This document shows positions 51,865 through 61,238 of a stretch of DNA of 64,000 nt, piece after piece; position 1 is the first letter of the stretch, and each line of letters opens with the position of its first letter. A program made the translations under genes and the position numbers. The notes under the pieces are model-generated. The model ran no database searches. It had not been told where the DNA came from and worked only from the letters and a program-made list of their open reading frames with translations. Location of the stretch: the NCBI RefSeq assembly GCF_009712475.1, contig NZ_VCJO01000008.1, positions 62,001 through 126,000 of the forward strand, in the 5' to 3' direction. The DNA is from Micromonospora sp. CP22 (GTDB taxonomy: Bacteria; Actinomycetota; Actinomycetes; Mycobacteriales; Micromonosporaceae).

Positions 51865-52814
51865 CAGCCCTCCTTGAGTTTGTTCAGGTAGCGCAGGTAG
51901 AGCTGGGTGAGGACGATGACGACGAGGACCATGAGGATCCCGTACGCCGAGGCGGTTCCGGTGTTGAAGCCCAGGAACGCGACCTTGTAGACGTGGAACG
52001 ACAACGTCTCGGTGGAGACACCCGGGCCTCCGTTGGTGAGGATGTAGACGAGGTCGAACAGCCGGAACGCCTCGATGGCCCGGAACAGCACGGCGATCAG
52101 CAGCAGCGGCCACACCAGCGGCAGGGTGATGGTGCGGAACCGGAACCACTCGGACGCCCGGTCGATCGAGGCGGCCTCGTACAGGTACTTGGGAACCGCG
52201 GTGAGACCGGCGAGGGCGATGAGCATGATGAACGGCGTCCACTGCCAGGTGTCGACCACGATCAGGGAGATCAGCGCCGTTCGCTGCCGGGTGAGCCATT
52301 CCACCTGCCCGATGCCGAGCGAGCCGAGCATGCTGTTGATCACGCCGAACTGCGCGTCGAGCATGAACCGCCAGAACAGGCCGACCACGACCGGTGAGAG
52401 CATCATCGGCACCAGGAACAGGGTGGTCAGCACTCCTCGCCCACGGGTACGCCGGGAGATCAGGTAGGCGATGGTGAAACCGAGGACCGTCTGCAGGGTG
52501 ACCGCGCCGACCACGTAGATCAGCGTGGTCAGGGTGCGTTGGTGGACCTGCGCCGACGTCAGAACTGCGGTGTAGTTGCCGAACCCGACCCACCGGGCGG
52601 GCCCGCCACGGGTGGCCGAGTAGTCGGTGAAGGACAGGTACAACGCCCACAGCAGTGGGAACACCGACATGGCGAGCAACAGCAGCAGCGCGGGGGAGAT
52701 GAAGGCGACGGCGAGCCCACGGTCGCTCAACCGGCGGAACCGCCCCCGGGCAGGCGGCGTCGTGGACACCACCTGCCCGGGGTCCTCGGCCGTCACAGGT
52801 ACGGGGTCACTCAC
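51864..52814 (-). CDS. ABC sugar-type permease (MalF family)
   Basis: A 316-residue permease with six hydrophobic segments and an EAA loop (KYLYEAASIDRASEWFRFRTITLPLVWPLL). The GTG start overlaps the binding-protein stop in GTGA; a longer frame upstream is antisense-like and rejected. It lies between the binding-protein and MalG-type genes, the usual CUT1 order. Confidence 0.92.
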   Translation of the reverse strand: MSDPVPVTAEDPGQVVSTTPPARGRFRRLSDRGLAVAFISPALLLLLAMSVFPLLWALYLSFTDYSATRGGPARWVGFGNYTAVLTSAQVHQRTLTTLIYVVGAVTLQTVLGFTIAYLISRRTRGRGVLTTLFLVPMMLSPVVVGLFWRFMLDAQFGVINSMLGSLGIGQVEWLTRQRTALISLIVVDTWQWTPFIMLIALAGLTAVPKYLYEAASIDRASEWFRFRTITLPLVWPLLLIAVLFRAIEAFRLFDLVYILTNGGPGVSTETLSFHVYKVAFLGFNTGTASAYGILMVLVVIVLTQLYLRYLNKLKEG

Positions 52815-54244
52815 AGTCCGCCGCCGCCCTTGCGGTTGCTGGAGTCGAGCACGGCCTGCTGCTCCTTGGCGATGTCGTCGAGCGCCTGCTGCGGGCTCTT
52901 CGCACCGTTGAGGGCCGCGTTCACGTTGGTGTTCTCGATGTCGACGAGGCGGGCGTACTCGGGCACGTTCCACATGTCCCGCATGCGCGGCACCGAGTCG
53001 GCGTACACCTGGTTGAACGGCCCGGCGTTGAGGAACTCGGGTGATTCCAGGGCGTCGGTACGCGACGGCACACCACCGGCGGCGGCCCACTTCTTCTGGA
53101 TGTCGGCGCGCTCGAACCACTTCATGAAGTTCAGGGCCTCAGCCTGGTTGTCCTTGGCGGAGTAGGCCGACACGTGCATCCCCATACCGCCGAGCGGGAC
53201 CAGGTCGGTCTTCTGGCTGGGCAGGGTGGCGAAACCGAGCTTGTCGAGGATCTGCTCCCGGGTGCTGCCGAGGGTCGACTCCTTCGGATCGAGCAGGCCG
53301 CCGCTGGCGGCGATCCAGTTGAACGCGATGCAAGCCTTGCCCTGGGCGACCGCCGCGTTTACCTCGTCGATGAACCAGTTTCCGGAGCCCTTGGCGGTCA
53401 GCGGCTTCATCTTGTTGACCAGGACGTCCATCGCCTCCTGGCCGGCGGCGTCGTTCAGGACGCCCTCGATCTTGCGGTTCTTGGCGTCCCAGAGGTTACC
53501 GCCGTAGACGCCGTTGACCGTGTTGTAGGTGACGGCCGCGGCGTCGGAGCCGTTGGCCTGGTGGAAGGCCAGCCCGCTGACGCCGGGGTTGTCCGCCTGG
53601 CACTTCTCGGCGACTGAGATCATCTCGTCCCAGGTCTTGGGTGGCTCGTCGCCGATCAGATCCTTGCGGTAGATCATCGTCCAGGTGTCGCCGAGCAGCG
53701 GCAGCCCGTACAGGCTGGCGTTCTCGTCGCGCTGGCCGGTCTCCGCCTGGGGGAACTGGCCGTAGGCGGCCAGGAGGTACGGGTTGTAGGCGTCGACCTC
53801 GATGTTGTTCTTGACGAACTCGGTGATGTCGAGGATGTTGCCGTTCGTCACGGCCTCGCCGATGTGCTGCGAGTCGAGGATCGCGATGTCGAAGTCGGTC
53901 TTCCGCGCGGCGAACTGGGTGAACATCGCGTCGTGCCAGTTCGCGTTCGGCACGGTGTTGACCTTGATGGTGACGTTCGGCCGTTCCTTCTTGTACTCCT
54001 CGTTCGCGAAGGCTTCCAGCGCCTGGGCTGGCGGCCATTCGAACCAGATGAAGCTGAGGGTCAGCGGGTCCGTGGTGAGCTCCGGGATGGTCGCCGGCGC
54101 GGCGGGGGCGCTCGTCGTGGCACCGTCGTCCTTGCCGTCACCGCAGGCCGCCATGGTCGTGGCCACCAGCAGCATGGCTGCGGTCGCCAGCTGCACCTTT
54201 CGGCCGGGACCGGACAATCGTCCTGTTCGCTTCGGATGCCGCAT
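52811..54244 (-). CDS. Extracellular solute-binding lipoprotein
   Basis: A 477-residue family-1 solute-binding protein. A basic N-terminus and hydrophobic segment (residues 16-31) precede a lipobox-like MAAC with Cys34, so it is probably a membrane-anchored lipoprotein. The domain then reads LSFIWFEWPPAQALEAFANEEYKKERPNVTI..., and MIYRKDLI and LAFHQANGSDA belong to the ligand-binding clefts. It is the first gene of the importer operon. The ligand is unknown; polyols, sugars or hydroxy acids are typical. Confidence 0.9.
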   Translation of the reverse strand: MRHPKRTGRLSGPGRKVQLATAAMLLVATTMAACGDGKDDGATTSAPAAPATIPELTTDPLTLSFIWFEWPPAQALEAFANEEYKKERPNVTIKVNTVPNANWHDAMFTQFAARKTDFDIAILDSQHIGEAVTNGNILDITEFVKNNIEVDAYNPYLLAAYGQFPQAETGQRDENASLYGLPLLGDTWTMIYRKDLIGDEPPKTWDEMISVAEKCQADNPGVSGLAFHQANGSDAAAVTYNTVNGVYGGNLWDAKNRKIEGVLNDAAGQEAMDVLVNKMKPLTAKGSGNWFIDEVNAAVAQGKACIAFNWIAASGGLLDPKESTLGSTREQILDKLGFATLPSQKTDLVPLGGMGMHVSAYSAKDNQAEALNFMKWFERADIQKKWAAAGGVPSRTDALESPEFLNAGPFNQVYADSVPRMRDMWNVPEYARLVDIENTNVNAALNGAKSPQQALDDIAKEQQAVLDSSNRKGGGGL

Positions 54245-54578
54245 CTTCTCGCCTGCTTTCTGCCGGTGGGGAGTTCTGGGACCTCGCTATGTGCTTCGCC
54301 GACCAGGTGCTGGTTGTTCGGGGCGTGTCGTGCGGGCCGGGTCGCGGCCCGGTGTCCCGCGTACGCCGCGCTTTACTGGATCTTGTCGTCGAAGTCCGTC
54401 GGCCTGTCTGTGGCCCGGGGCCGGACCGAGCAGGGCGTCGCCGCACGCTCGTGGGAGCTCCAGGCGATCGAAGGAAAGCGATCGCGGGCCGGCTCCGCGA
54501 CGTTGCAGGACGGCGAGCCACCGCTACATTTCCTATACGATCCGGTTGGGGCGTCAGCATGTCGCAGAGTTGTGACTG
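54245..54578. promoter_or_regulatory. Divergent intergenic region between the importer operon and the GntR gene
   Basis: It should hold the promoters of the importer operon (leftward) and of the regulator (rightward). The 18-bp operator candidate at 54532-54549 is the only strong motif. Two CGATCG elements around 54466-54485 (CGATCG...GCGATCG) are seen but not interpreted. Confidence 0.5.
54532..54549 (-). promoter_or_regulatory. Candidate GntR operator, site 1
   Basis: On the minus strand the site reads CCAACCGGATCGTATAGG. It matches site 2 at 55394-55411 (CCAATCGGATCGTATTGG) at 16 of 18 positions. It lies upstream of the GntR/FCD regulator gene, as expected for autoregulation. Confidence 0.65.
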
Positions 54579-54623
54579 ATGTCAACAGGTACGCGAAGGC
54601 GCAAGAAGGGACCTCACGTCACG

Positions 54624-55364
54624 ATGGGCGACGAAGGAAAGATCGTGCGGGGCCGTCGGGCCGTGACGGGCGCAACGGCGTCGGGGCGATCCGGCGGCCG
54701 GCTCGCCGACGAGGTGTACGACACGCTGCTCGGACAGCTGATGTCGCTGCGGATCGAGCCCGGCTCCCGCGTCACGATCGACGTCCTGGCGCGGGAGCTG
54801 GGGGTGTCGCAGACGCCGATCCGGGACGCGCTCAACCGGATGGAGGCCGAGGGCCTGGTCGTACGCGTGCCCCACGCCGGCTACCGAATCCCACCCCAGA
54901 TCACCCGCCACCGGTTCGAGGACATGCTGGAGGTCCGCCTGCTCCTCGAACCGGCGGCGGCGCGCAGATCGGCCGAACGGGCCTCTCCGGAGCAGGTGGC
55001 CGGGCTGCGCGGGATGTTGGAGGAGATGGCGGAACTGGAAGGAGGCAGCGGGCCTGCGGCCTACGGCGCGTTCGGGCTGCGCGACGCCGCCTTCCACGAT
55101 CTGGTGGCCTGTAGCGCGGAGAACCAGGTCATCCGGGAGGCGCTCGCGCGCCTGCACAGCCACGTGCACCTCTTCCGGCTGCACCACGACGCCCAGGTCA
55201 CCCACCAGGCCATGGCCGAGCACGAGGAGATCGTGGCCGCCATCGCCGCACGTGACCCCGACGCCGCCGCCTACGCGATGCGTCGGCACATCCTGCGCTC
55301 CGGTGAGCGTTTCCGACGGTTGTTCGAGGTCACGGACGCGGACGCGGTGGCGGGGGAGGGTTGA
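54624..55364 (+). CDS. GntR-family (FCD domain) transcriptional regulator
   Basis: A 246-residue regulator. A winged helix (YDTLLGQLMSLRIEPGSRVTIDVLARELGVSQTPIRDALNRMEAEGLV) is followed by an all-helical FCD ligand domain with metal-site residues (RDAAFHDLVACSAE, HVHLFRL, HEEIVAAI). FCD regulators sense sugar acids, dicarboxylates or related metabolites. ATG 54624 is preferred, with AAGGGA upstream; ATG 54579 is possible. Two near-identical sites (54532 and 55394) flank the gene. Confidence 0.88.
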   Translation: MGDEGKIVRGRRAVTGATASGRSGGRLADEVYDTLLGQLMSLRIEPGSRVTIDVLARELGVSQTPIRDALNRMEAEGLVVRVPHAGYRIPPQITRHRFEDMLEVRLLLEPAAARRSAERASPEQVAGLRGMLEEMAELEGGSGPAAYGAFGLRDAAFHDLVACSAENQVIREALARLHSHVHLFRLHHDAQVTHQAMAEHEEIVAAIAARDPDAAAYAMRRHILRSGERFRRLFEVTDADAVAGEG

Positions 55365-55393
55365 CGGGCGGGCCGGGTCGAGGAATGCTAACC

Positions 55394-55411
55394 CCAATCG
55401 GATCGTATTGG
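55394..55411 (+). promoter_or_regulatory. Candidate GntR operator, site 2
   Basis: CCAATCGGATCGTATTGG is an imperfect palindrome (14 of 18 positions symmetric) nearly identical to site 1. It lies 45 bp before the DJ-1/PfpI gene, just upstream of where its promoter should be. Confidence 0.65.
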
Positions 55412-55455
55412 ATTTTTGATCTACTTCACCCGTCCCCCAATGCGAGGAGAAGCAG

Positions 55456-56019
55456 GTGCCCAGAGCGCTGCTCCTGACCGGCGACGCCGCCGAGGAACTC
55501 GACACCATGTATCCCTACTACCGCGTGCAGGAGGGCGGCTGGGAGGTCGACGTCTCGTCACGGACGACGCGTGACGTGCAACTGGTCATCCACGAGTTCG
55601 ACCCCAACTCCGACGCCTACGTGGAGAAGAACGGCCGGAAGTTGCCGGTCGACGTGACCTGGGCCGAGGTCGACGTCGAGCGCTACGACGCCCTCATCAT
55701 CCCCGGCGGGCGTGCTCCCGAATGGATCCGGGTCGACCCCGACGTCCGGCGCATCACCGAGCACTTCTTCGCGCGTAACCTCCCCGTCGCCCTGGTCTGC
55801 CACGGCGCTCAGGTGCCGGCGGTGTACGGGCTGCTGAAGGGTCGGAAGACCGCGTGCTTCCCGCCGATCACCGGTGACATGGAGAACGCGGGCGCGACGG
55901 TCATCGACGCGCCCGACGTGGTGGACGGCAACCTCGTCTCCTGCCGGGGCTGGCCGGACATGCCGCAGTTCGGCCGGGCGATGATGGATCTCTTCACGAA
56001 GTCCGTCAAACCCGCGTGA
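55456..56019 (+). CDS. DJ-1/PfpI family protein
   Basis: A 187-residue class-I glutamine-amidotransferase-like protein. The nucleophile is Cys in ALVCHGAQV, the Glu lies in PGGRAPEW, and the partner His directly follows the Cys. The family includes deglycases, chaperones and isonitrile hydratase-like enzymes. GTG start with GAGGAGAAG upstream. It overlaps the following hydrolase gene by 4 bp. The GntR site upstream ties it to the importer/dehydrogenase locus. Confidence 0.88.
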   Translation: MPRALLLTGDAAEELDTMYPYYRVQEGGWEVDVSSRTTRDVQLVIHEFDPNSDAYVEKNGRKLPVDVTWAEVDVERYDALIIPGGRAPEWIRVDPDVRRITEHFFARNLPVALVCHGAQVPAVYGLLKGRKTACFPPITGDMENAGATVIDAPDVVDGNLVSCRGWPDMPQFGRAMMDLFTKSVKPA

Positions 56020-56885
56020 GCACCCCTGGCCCGGTGACCACACACCGGACCATCACCGTCGACGGTTCCCCCGTCCACGTCTTCGAGTGCGGCACCGGGC
56101 CTGCGGTGCTGATGCTGCACGGCTCCGGGCCCGGCACGACCGGGTCCGGAGCCTGGGCGACGACGGCGCGGGCACTGGGCACCTCCTGGCGGCTGGTGGC
56201 TCCTGACCAAGCCGGTTTCGGCCGTACGCCGATCCCGGCGGGCTCCCGGGGCGGGCTCCGGCTCTGGTCTGAGCAGGCCGCTGGCCTGATGGACGCCCTC
56301 GGTGTCGACTCCTACGCGGTGGTGGGTCACTCCATGGGCGGTGCCGTGGCGTTGGCGTTGGCGGCCGCGCGTCCCCACCAGGTCACCGAGGTCGTGGCGG
56401 TCTCGACGATGGGTGCTCCCGGGGCGCCGCTGTCCGCCGCACTCGACGCGGTCTGGGCCGCCCCGCCCGACCTGCACGGGGCACGGGACATGCTGAGTCG
56501 CCTCGTCTTCGACCAGACGCTGGTGACCGACGCGGCCGTCGAGGCCCGTGCCGCCGCGATGCGGGCGGGAGCGACCGCGTACGCCTCGCTGTTTCCGCCG
56601 CCCAGGGCGCGATGGGCCGCCGGGCTCGCCCTCTCGGCGCAGACGCTGGCGGCGATTCGCGCGCCCGTGCTGCTCGTGCACGGCGCCGAGGACCTGCTCA
56701 CTCCACTGGGGACGGCTGTCCAGCCGTTGATCGAGCATCTGGCCGACGTCCGGCTGCACGTGTTCGGCAGGTGCGGGCACGTGCCGGCGGTCGAACATCC
56801 GCACGAGTTCCGGCGCCTGCTGTCGTGCTTCCTTCGTCGCCAGGGGCGCTCCGCCGGGAGCGCTACCAACGGGTCCACAATCTAG
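56016..56885 (+). CDS. Alpha/beta hydrolase (MhpC/meta-cleavage-hydrolase-like)
   Basis: A 289-residue hydrolase. An oxyanion-hole motif HGSGPGTTGSGAW is followed by the nucleophile elbow GHSMGGAVAL, the acid in VHGAEDLLTP, and a terminal His in GRCGHVPAVEHP. HGSGPG is characteristic of C-C bond hydrolases of aromatic meta-cleavage, but esterases and lactonases also fit. The GTG start overlaps the DJ-1 stop. If the locus handles 4-hydroxybutyrate, a lactone-opening role is conceivable but unproven. Confidence 0.85.
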   Translation: MSTPGPVTTHRTITVDGSPVHVFECGTGPAVLMLHGSGPGTTGSGAWATTARALGTSWRLVAPDQAGFGRTPIPAGSRGGLRLWSEQAAGLMDALGVDSYAVVGHSMGGAVALALAAARPHQVTEVVAVSTMGAPGAPLSAALDAVWAAPPDLHGARDMLSRLVFDQTLVTDAAVEARAAAMRAGATAYASLFPPPRARWAAGLALSAQTLAAIRAPVLLVHGAEDLLTPLGTAVQPLIEHLADVRLHVFGRCGHVPAVEHPHEFRRLLSCFLRRQGRSAGSATNGSTI

Positions 56886-56955
56886 ACCGTCCGATCGCTA
56901 CACTCACGGGCAGGTTCGGGACTACCCACCCAGCCCGGTGCGCGATCGAAATCGG

Positions 56956-57795
56956 ATGGAGATGCCATTGACCCGCGACAAGGCCGCACCCCCCGGAATC
57001 GACCCCACCATTCCCAGCGTGGCCCGGGTCTACGACTACTTCCTGGGCGGTAAGGACAACTTCGAGGCCGACCGGAAGGTCGCCGAGCACGCCATCCGGA
57101 TCACCCCGGACGGGCCGGCCGCCGGCCAGGCGAACCGCGCCTTCCTGCGCCGGGTGATCCGCCACCTCGTCACCGAGTCCGGCATCGACCAGTTCCTTGA
57201 CATCGGGTCAGGGCTGCCCACCCAGGGCAACGTGCACGAGGTCGCCGCCGAGCACAACCCGAACGCCCGGGTGGTGTATGTGGACAACGATCCGATCGTG
57301 CTGGCGCACGGGCGGGCGCTGCTCTCCGCCGAGGGCACCGCGACGGTGATCCAGGCCGACATCCGGCGACCGCAGGAGATCCTCGACGACCCGGACGTCC
57401 GCCAGTTCCTCGACTTCGACCGGCCGATCGGTCTGTTGCTCTTCGCGATCCTGCACCACCTCGGCGACGACGAGGAGCCGGGCACGGTGGCGGCGAAGCT
57501 GATCGACGCGCTGCCGTCGGGCAGTTACGTGGCGATCTCGCACTTCCGTGATCCGGGGGAGCGGGATCCGGAGGGCTCCCGTAAGGCCCGTGAGGTCGAG
57601 CGGGTCTTCAACGAGTCGCTGGGCACCGGCCGCTGGCGTACCGACGAGGAGATCCTCTCCTTCGCCGACGGGCTGACGTTGGTGGAGCCGGGGCTGGTGC
57701 CACTGCCCGAGTGGCGTCCGGATCCGGGCGCGGACGAGCCGAAGCAGACGGACACCTACCACACGTTCGTCGGACTGCTCGCCCGTAAACCGTAG
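56956..57795 (+). CDS. S-adenosyl-methionine-dependent methyltransferase (PF04672/DUF574 type)
   Basis: A protein of up to 279 residues. It has the family start (DPTIPSVARVYDYFLGGKDNFEADR), the SAM-binding loop FLDIGSGLPTQGNVHEVA, VVYVDNDPIVLAHGRALL and a C-terminal Rossmann closing strand. The family is abundant in streptomycetes and micromonosporae and of poorly known substrate. The start is uncertain: ATG 56956, ATG 56962, or TTG 56968, which has GGAG about 7 nt upstream. It stands alone between two regulated loci. Confidence 0.85.
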   Translation: MEMPLTRDKAAPPGIDPTIPSVARVYDYFLGGKDNFEADRKVAEHAIRITPDGPAAGQANRAFLRRVIRHLVTESGIDQFLDIGSGLPTQGNVHEVAAEHNPNARVVYVDNDPIVLAHGRALLSAEGTATVIQADIRRPQEILDDPDVRQFLDFDRPIGLLLFAILHHLGDDEEPGTVAAKLIDALPSGSYVAISHFRDPGERDPEGSRKAREVERVFNESLGTGRWRTDEEILSFADGLTLVEPGLVPLPEWRPDPGADEPKQTDTYHTFVGLLARKP

Positions 57796-58006
57796 GCCGC
57801 CGCCGCGACCGGCCGTCCGCACACCGACGGCCGGTCGTTGCGCTGCCGTGCCGCGCGCACACGGCTACATTCGCGATTACCACAATGGTGGTGTCGACAA
57901 CCTCCTACGTCGTCTATCGCCGGTGGGATTTGCTCACGTGGGCTCCGCAAAGAAGAGGAAAACATTTCGTGATGCGGGGGCTTCCGGGCCGCCACGATGC
58001 GTCGGC

Positions 58007-58075
58007 TAATATGCACCGGTGAATGTCGCCCGTCCTGCCATTCCGCTTCTGTGCCGTCAGCATGTTTCCCGTTGA
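58007..58075 (+). promoter_or_regulatory. Leaderless promoter and 18-codon upstream ORF before the LuxR gene
   Basis: TAATAT (58007-58012) is a near-perfect -10 box with a GTG 6 nt downstream (58019), so the transcript probably begins at that GTG. The GTG opens an 18-residue frame (MNVARPAIPLLCRQHVSR) whose stop (58073-58075) lies 14 nt inside the LuxR reading frame that starts at ATG 58062, in a different phase. Translation of the small ORF could control that of the regulator. Alternatively ATG 58023 is the true start, only 5 nt into the message. Confidence 0.5.
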
Positions 58076-60938
58076 GCTGCCACCTGTTCTGGCCGGGCGG
58101 GAGAAGGAACTGTCCGTGCTGCGTAGGGCCGTCGAAGCCACCGGCCAGGGCCGTGGCGCGGTGGTCTGGGTGGAGGGCGAGGCCGGCATCGGCAAGTCGT
58201 CGCTCGTCGCCGCCGCGCTCGACGAGGGCAGGGACGGGCCGCACAAGGTGTTGTGGGGCACCGCGGATCAGCTGTCCCACCGTTTTCCGCTGCGGGTGAT
58301 GCTGGACTGTCTCCAGGTGCGGGCGCGTTCTCCCGACCCCCGTCGGGCGCGAGTCGCCGAATTCCTACGGGACCGGCGACCGGGGCTGTTCGCCGGGGAC
58401 GACATCACCTACACCGCCACCGAGATGCTCGTGTCGCTGGTCGACGAATTGTGCACCGAGGCGCCCACGGTGTTGATTCTCGACGACCTGCAATGGGCCG
58501 ACGAGGCATCGCTGATGCTGTGGCACCGCCTCGCCCTGGCCGTCGACGAACTTCCGCTGCTGCTGGTCAGCGCCACCCGTCCGGTACCCGCCCGCCAGGA
58601 CGTACAGACGTTGCGGGCGGCCACTCTGCGTCGCGGTGGCGTCCTGCTTCCGCTCGGCGCGCTCAGCGCGGAGGACGTGCGTACGGTGGTGGCCGGAACG
58701 CTCGGGGTGCCGCCCGGGCCCACCCTCGTCCGTCTCCTCGGGCGTGCCATGGGCAACCCGCTGTACCTGCGGGAGCTGCTCGACGCGGTGACCCGGGAGC
58801 AGGCGGTCGGCGCGGCGCTGACCGGCGGGGATATCTCCGACGACGCGTTCGACCGGGTTCCCGCCTCCTTCGCGGCTGCCCTCAGTGACCGGCTCAGCGT
58901 GGTGTCGGCCCCCACCGCCCAGATGCTGCGGACCGCGTCCCTGCTCGGCGGTGAGTTCGCCGTGGCCGACCTGGCCGCGCTGCTGCGCCAGACGGCCTCC
59001 GACCTGGCCGAGGGTCTTCAGGACGCGGTCGCGGCCGGTCTCGTCGTCGGCGTCGGCGACCAGCTCGCCTTCCGGCACCCGCTGATCCGCCAGGCTCTCT
59101 ACGACAGCGTCCCGGCGGCGCTGCGCGCGGCGTTGCACTGCGAGGCGGCGAAGACGCTGGCTGCCGCCGGTGCCGAACCACTGCGGGTGGCGCAGCAGTT
59201 GCTGGCGGCCGGTCGCCCCGGTGACGAGTGGAGCCGCAGCTGGGTGGTCGAGGCGGCACCGGCGCTGACCACCCGGGCCCCGGACATCGCGATCGAGCTG
59301 CTGCAACGCGAACTGGAAGCGAGTCACCCCGACCGGGCCGACCGGGCCGTGCTGACCGTCGAACTGGCCCGGGTGCTGCTCGGCGCGGGTCGGCACCCGG
59401 AGGCCGCCGACCGTGCCCGGCAGGCGCTCGCCCTGGCCACCCGCCCCGAGCATCGGGCCGAGATGTCCTCGATCCGGGCCCGTGCCCTGTTCAGCCAGGG
59501 TCGTAACGAGGAAGCCGTGGAGGTCGTGCGCGGCGCCCTCGGCAGCCCCGACGTGCCAGCGGTGTGGCGGGCCTGCCTGCTGGCCTCACTGTCGATGTTC
59601 GAGCGGGCCAGCACCGGCGACCTGGAGTCCGCCGACAGCACCGCGCGTCAGGCGCTGCGGGTAGGGGAGGAGGCCGGGGACGCCTTCGCCATCGCGTACG
59701 CGTTGACCGACCTGTGGTTGACCCACTCGGTGCGACGCGACCACGACGCCGCCCTCGCGTACGTCGATCGGGCCTTGACCGTGCTGGGCGACGCGCCGGA
59801 GCACAGCGACCTGCGGGCCTTCGCCTTCGACGGCCGGATCTTCACCCTGCAGAACCTGGACCGGTGGCCGGAGGCGGAGGCGACCCTGCGCCGGGCGCGT
59901 GAGCTGGGCCAACGAGCCGGCGGGACGGGCCAGGGCACCTCGGCGCTCACCGCTGCCGTGTTGCTGTACTGGCTCGGTCGCTGGGACGACGCCCTGGCCG
60001 AGTTGGCGGCCGTCGACCGGGACACCACCGGCCTGACGTACTCCGGGCTCCGGGAACGGGGACCGGCGCTGCTCCGGCACGGCGTCGCCGCCCTGATCGC
60101 CGCGCACCGTTGCGACAGCGGCACCATGACCGACCACCTTCGGGCGGGTCTGGCGCTTCCGGTCCGGACCGTCGCCGACCGGGAGAACCGTGACTTCCTG
60201 TTTGCCGCCCGGGCGCTGGCCGCCGAGCAGGAGGGCGAGCCGGCGCGGGCGTTGGCACTGCTGTCGGAGGTCCTCGACCGCCGATCCGGCGAGATGACCC
60301 TGCTCCACCAGTGGGCGCCGGAACTGGTGCGACTCGCCCTGGCGGTGGACGACCAGTCGGCGGCCCGAGCGGCCCAGCGTGCCTGCCAGGCCGAGGCGGC
60401 GGCGGAGTCCCGGGAAGGCCGGGCCACCGCCGCGGCACGCCGGTGTCAGGGCCTGCTCGACGGCGACCCGGCGCCGCTGCACGAGGCGGTCGGGTACTAC
60501 CGGTCGGTCGGCGCGCCGGTCGAGCTGACCGGCACGCTCGAAGACCTGGCGGCGGTGCTCGCCCTGACCGGCGAGCAGACCGAGGCGAGGACGCTTCTCG
60601 GCGAGGCGGTCGACCGGTACGACGCCCTCGGCGCGGTGTGGGACATCCGTCGCGCCGAGGGACGGCTGCGGCGTCACGGCGTCCGTCGCGGCGTCCGTGG
60701 CCCCCGACCCACTCGGGCACAGGTCGGCTGGGAGGCCCTCACCCCGACGGAGACCCGGGTGGCCGCGCTGGTGGCGCAGGGTCGCTCGACACCGGACATC
60801 GCCCGGGAGATGTACCTCTCCCGCCGTACCGTGCAGACCCATATCTCGCACGTGCTCGGCAAGCTCGGCGTACGGAGTCGGGTGGAGATCGCCCGTGAGG
60901 CGTTGCGCCGCGAGGCGGTGTCCGGCGCGGGATCCTGA
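58062..60938 (+). CDS. Large LuxR-family (LAL) transcriptional regulator
   Basis: A 958-residue regulator. Walker A is GEAGIGKSS (about 37-45) and Walker B TVLILDDLQWAD. Long helical TPR-like repeats follow, then a C-terminal LuxR helix-turn-helix (LTPTETRVAALVAQGRSTPDIAREMYLSRRT..., about residues 895-950). ATG 58062 (MFPVELPPVLAGREKEL) gives the usual domain start. It precedes a SARP-like regulator and the contractile-injection cluster, which it probably controls. Confidence 0.88.
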   Translation: MFPVELPPVLAGREKELSVLRRAVEATGQGRGAVVWVEGEAGIGKSSLVAAALDEGRDGPHKVLWGTADQLSHRFPLRVMLDCLQVRARSPDPRRARVAEFLRDRRPGLFAGDDITYTATEMLVSLVDELCTEAPTVLILDDLQWADEASLMLWHRLALAVDELPLLLVSATRPVPARQDVQTLRAATLRRGGVLLPLGALSAEDVRTVVAGTLGVPPGPTLVRLLGRAMGNPLYLRELLDAVTREQAVGAALTGGDISDDAFDRVPASFAAALSDRLSVVSAPTAQMLRTASLLGGEFAVADLAALLRQTASDLAEGLQDAVAAGLVVGVGDQLAFRHPLIRQALYDSVPAALRAALHCEAAKTLAAAGAEPLRVAQQLLAAGRPGDEWSRSWVVEAAPALTTRAPDIAIELLQRELEASHPDRADRAVLTVELARVLLGAGRHPEAADRARQALALATRPEHRAEMSSIRARALFSQGRNEEAVEVVRGALGSPDVPAVWRACLLASLSMFERASTGDLESADSTARQALRVGEEAGDAFAIAYALTDLWLTHSVRRDHDAALAYVDRALTVLGDAPEHSDLRAFAFDGRIFTLQNLDRWPEAEATLRRARELGQRAGGTGQGTSALTAAVLLYWLGRWDDALAELAAVDRDTTGLTYSGLRERGPALLRHGVAALIAAHRCDSGTMTDHLRAGLALPVRTVADRENRDFLFAARALAAEQEGEPARALALLSEVLDRRSGEMTLLHQWAPELVRLALAVDDQSAARAAQRACQAEAAAESREGRATAAARRCQGLLDGDPAPLHEAVGYYRSVGAPVELTGTLEDLAAVLALTGEQTEARTLLGEAVDRYDALGAVWDIRRAEGRLRRHGVRRGVRGPRPTRAQVGWEALTPTETRVAALVAQGRSTPDIAREMYLSRRTVQTHISHVLGKLGVRSRVEIAREALRREAVSGAGS

Positions 60939-61238
60939 CCCTCACCGACCGGGTGGCGGAATCGCGCGGCGCGGTGGACATCGGCCAGGTGACGTAGCGG
61001 AGTCGGCGAAGGCGTCTCGACCACGCGTCCTGCCCGGGGCGTACGGGCGGTGAAGGGCCGCAGCAGGCCGGATTCCGGGGGCAGGTCGTGCAGCCCGGGG
61101 CGGTGGTGGTGACCGTCGGTAGGAGATCCGGGGCCCGGAATCGGATCTTCCGCGTCAACTGACCGATGTCCGTCAGGACCGGCGGGTCCACCATGTTCCG
61201 CAGGATGTCGTCCATGGGGGGACGGAGGAGTTCAGGTG
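60939..61238. other. Intergenic region between the LuxR and SARP genes
   Basis: No rightward gene is seen. GGAGGAG at 61224-61230 serves the SARP gene. On the minus strand an open frame from ATG 61215 has coding-like third positions and encodes a Thr/Cys-rich segment (discussed among the findings), but no ribosome-binding site is visible and it runs on into the LuxR 3' end, so it is not called as a gene. Confidence 0.4.
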
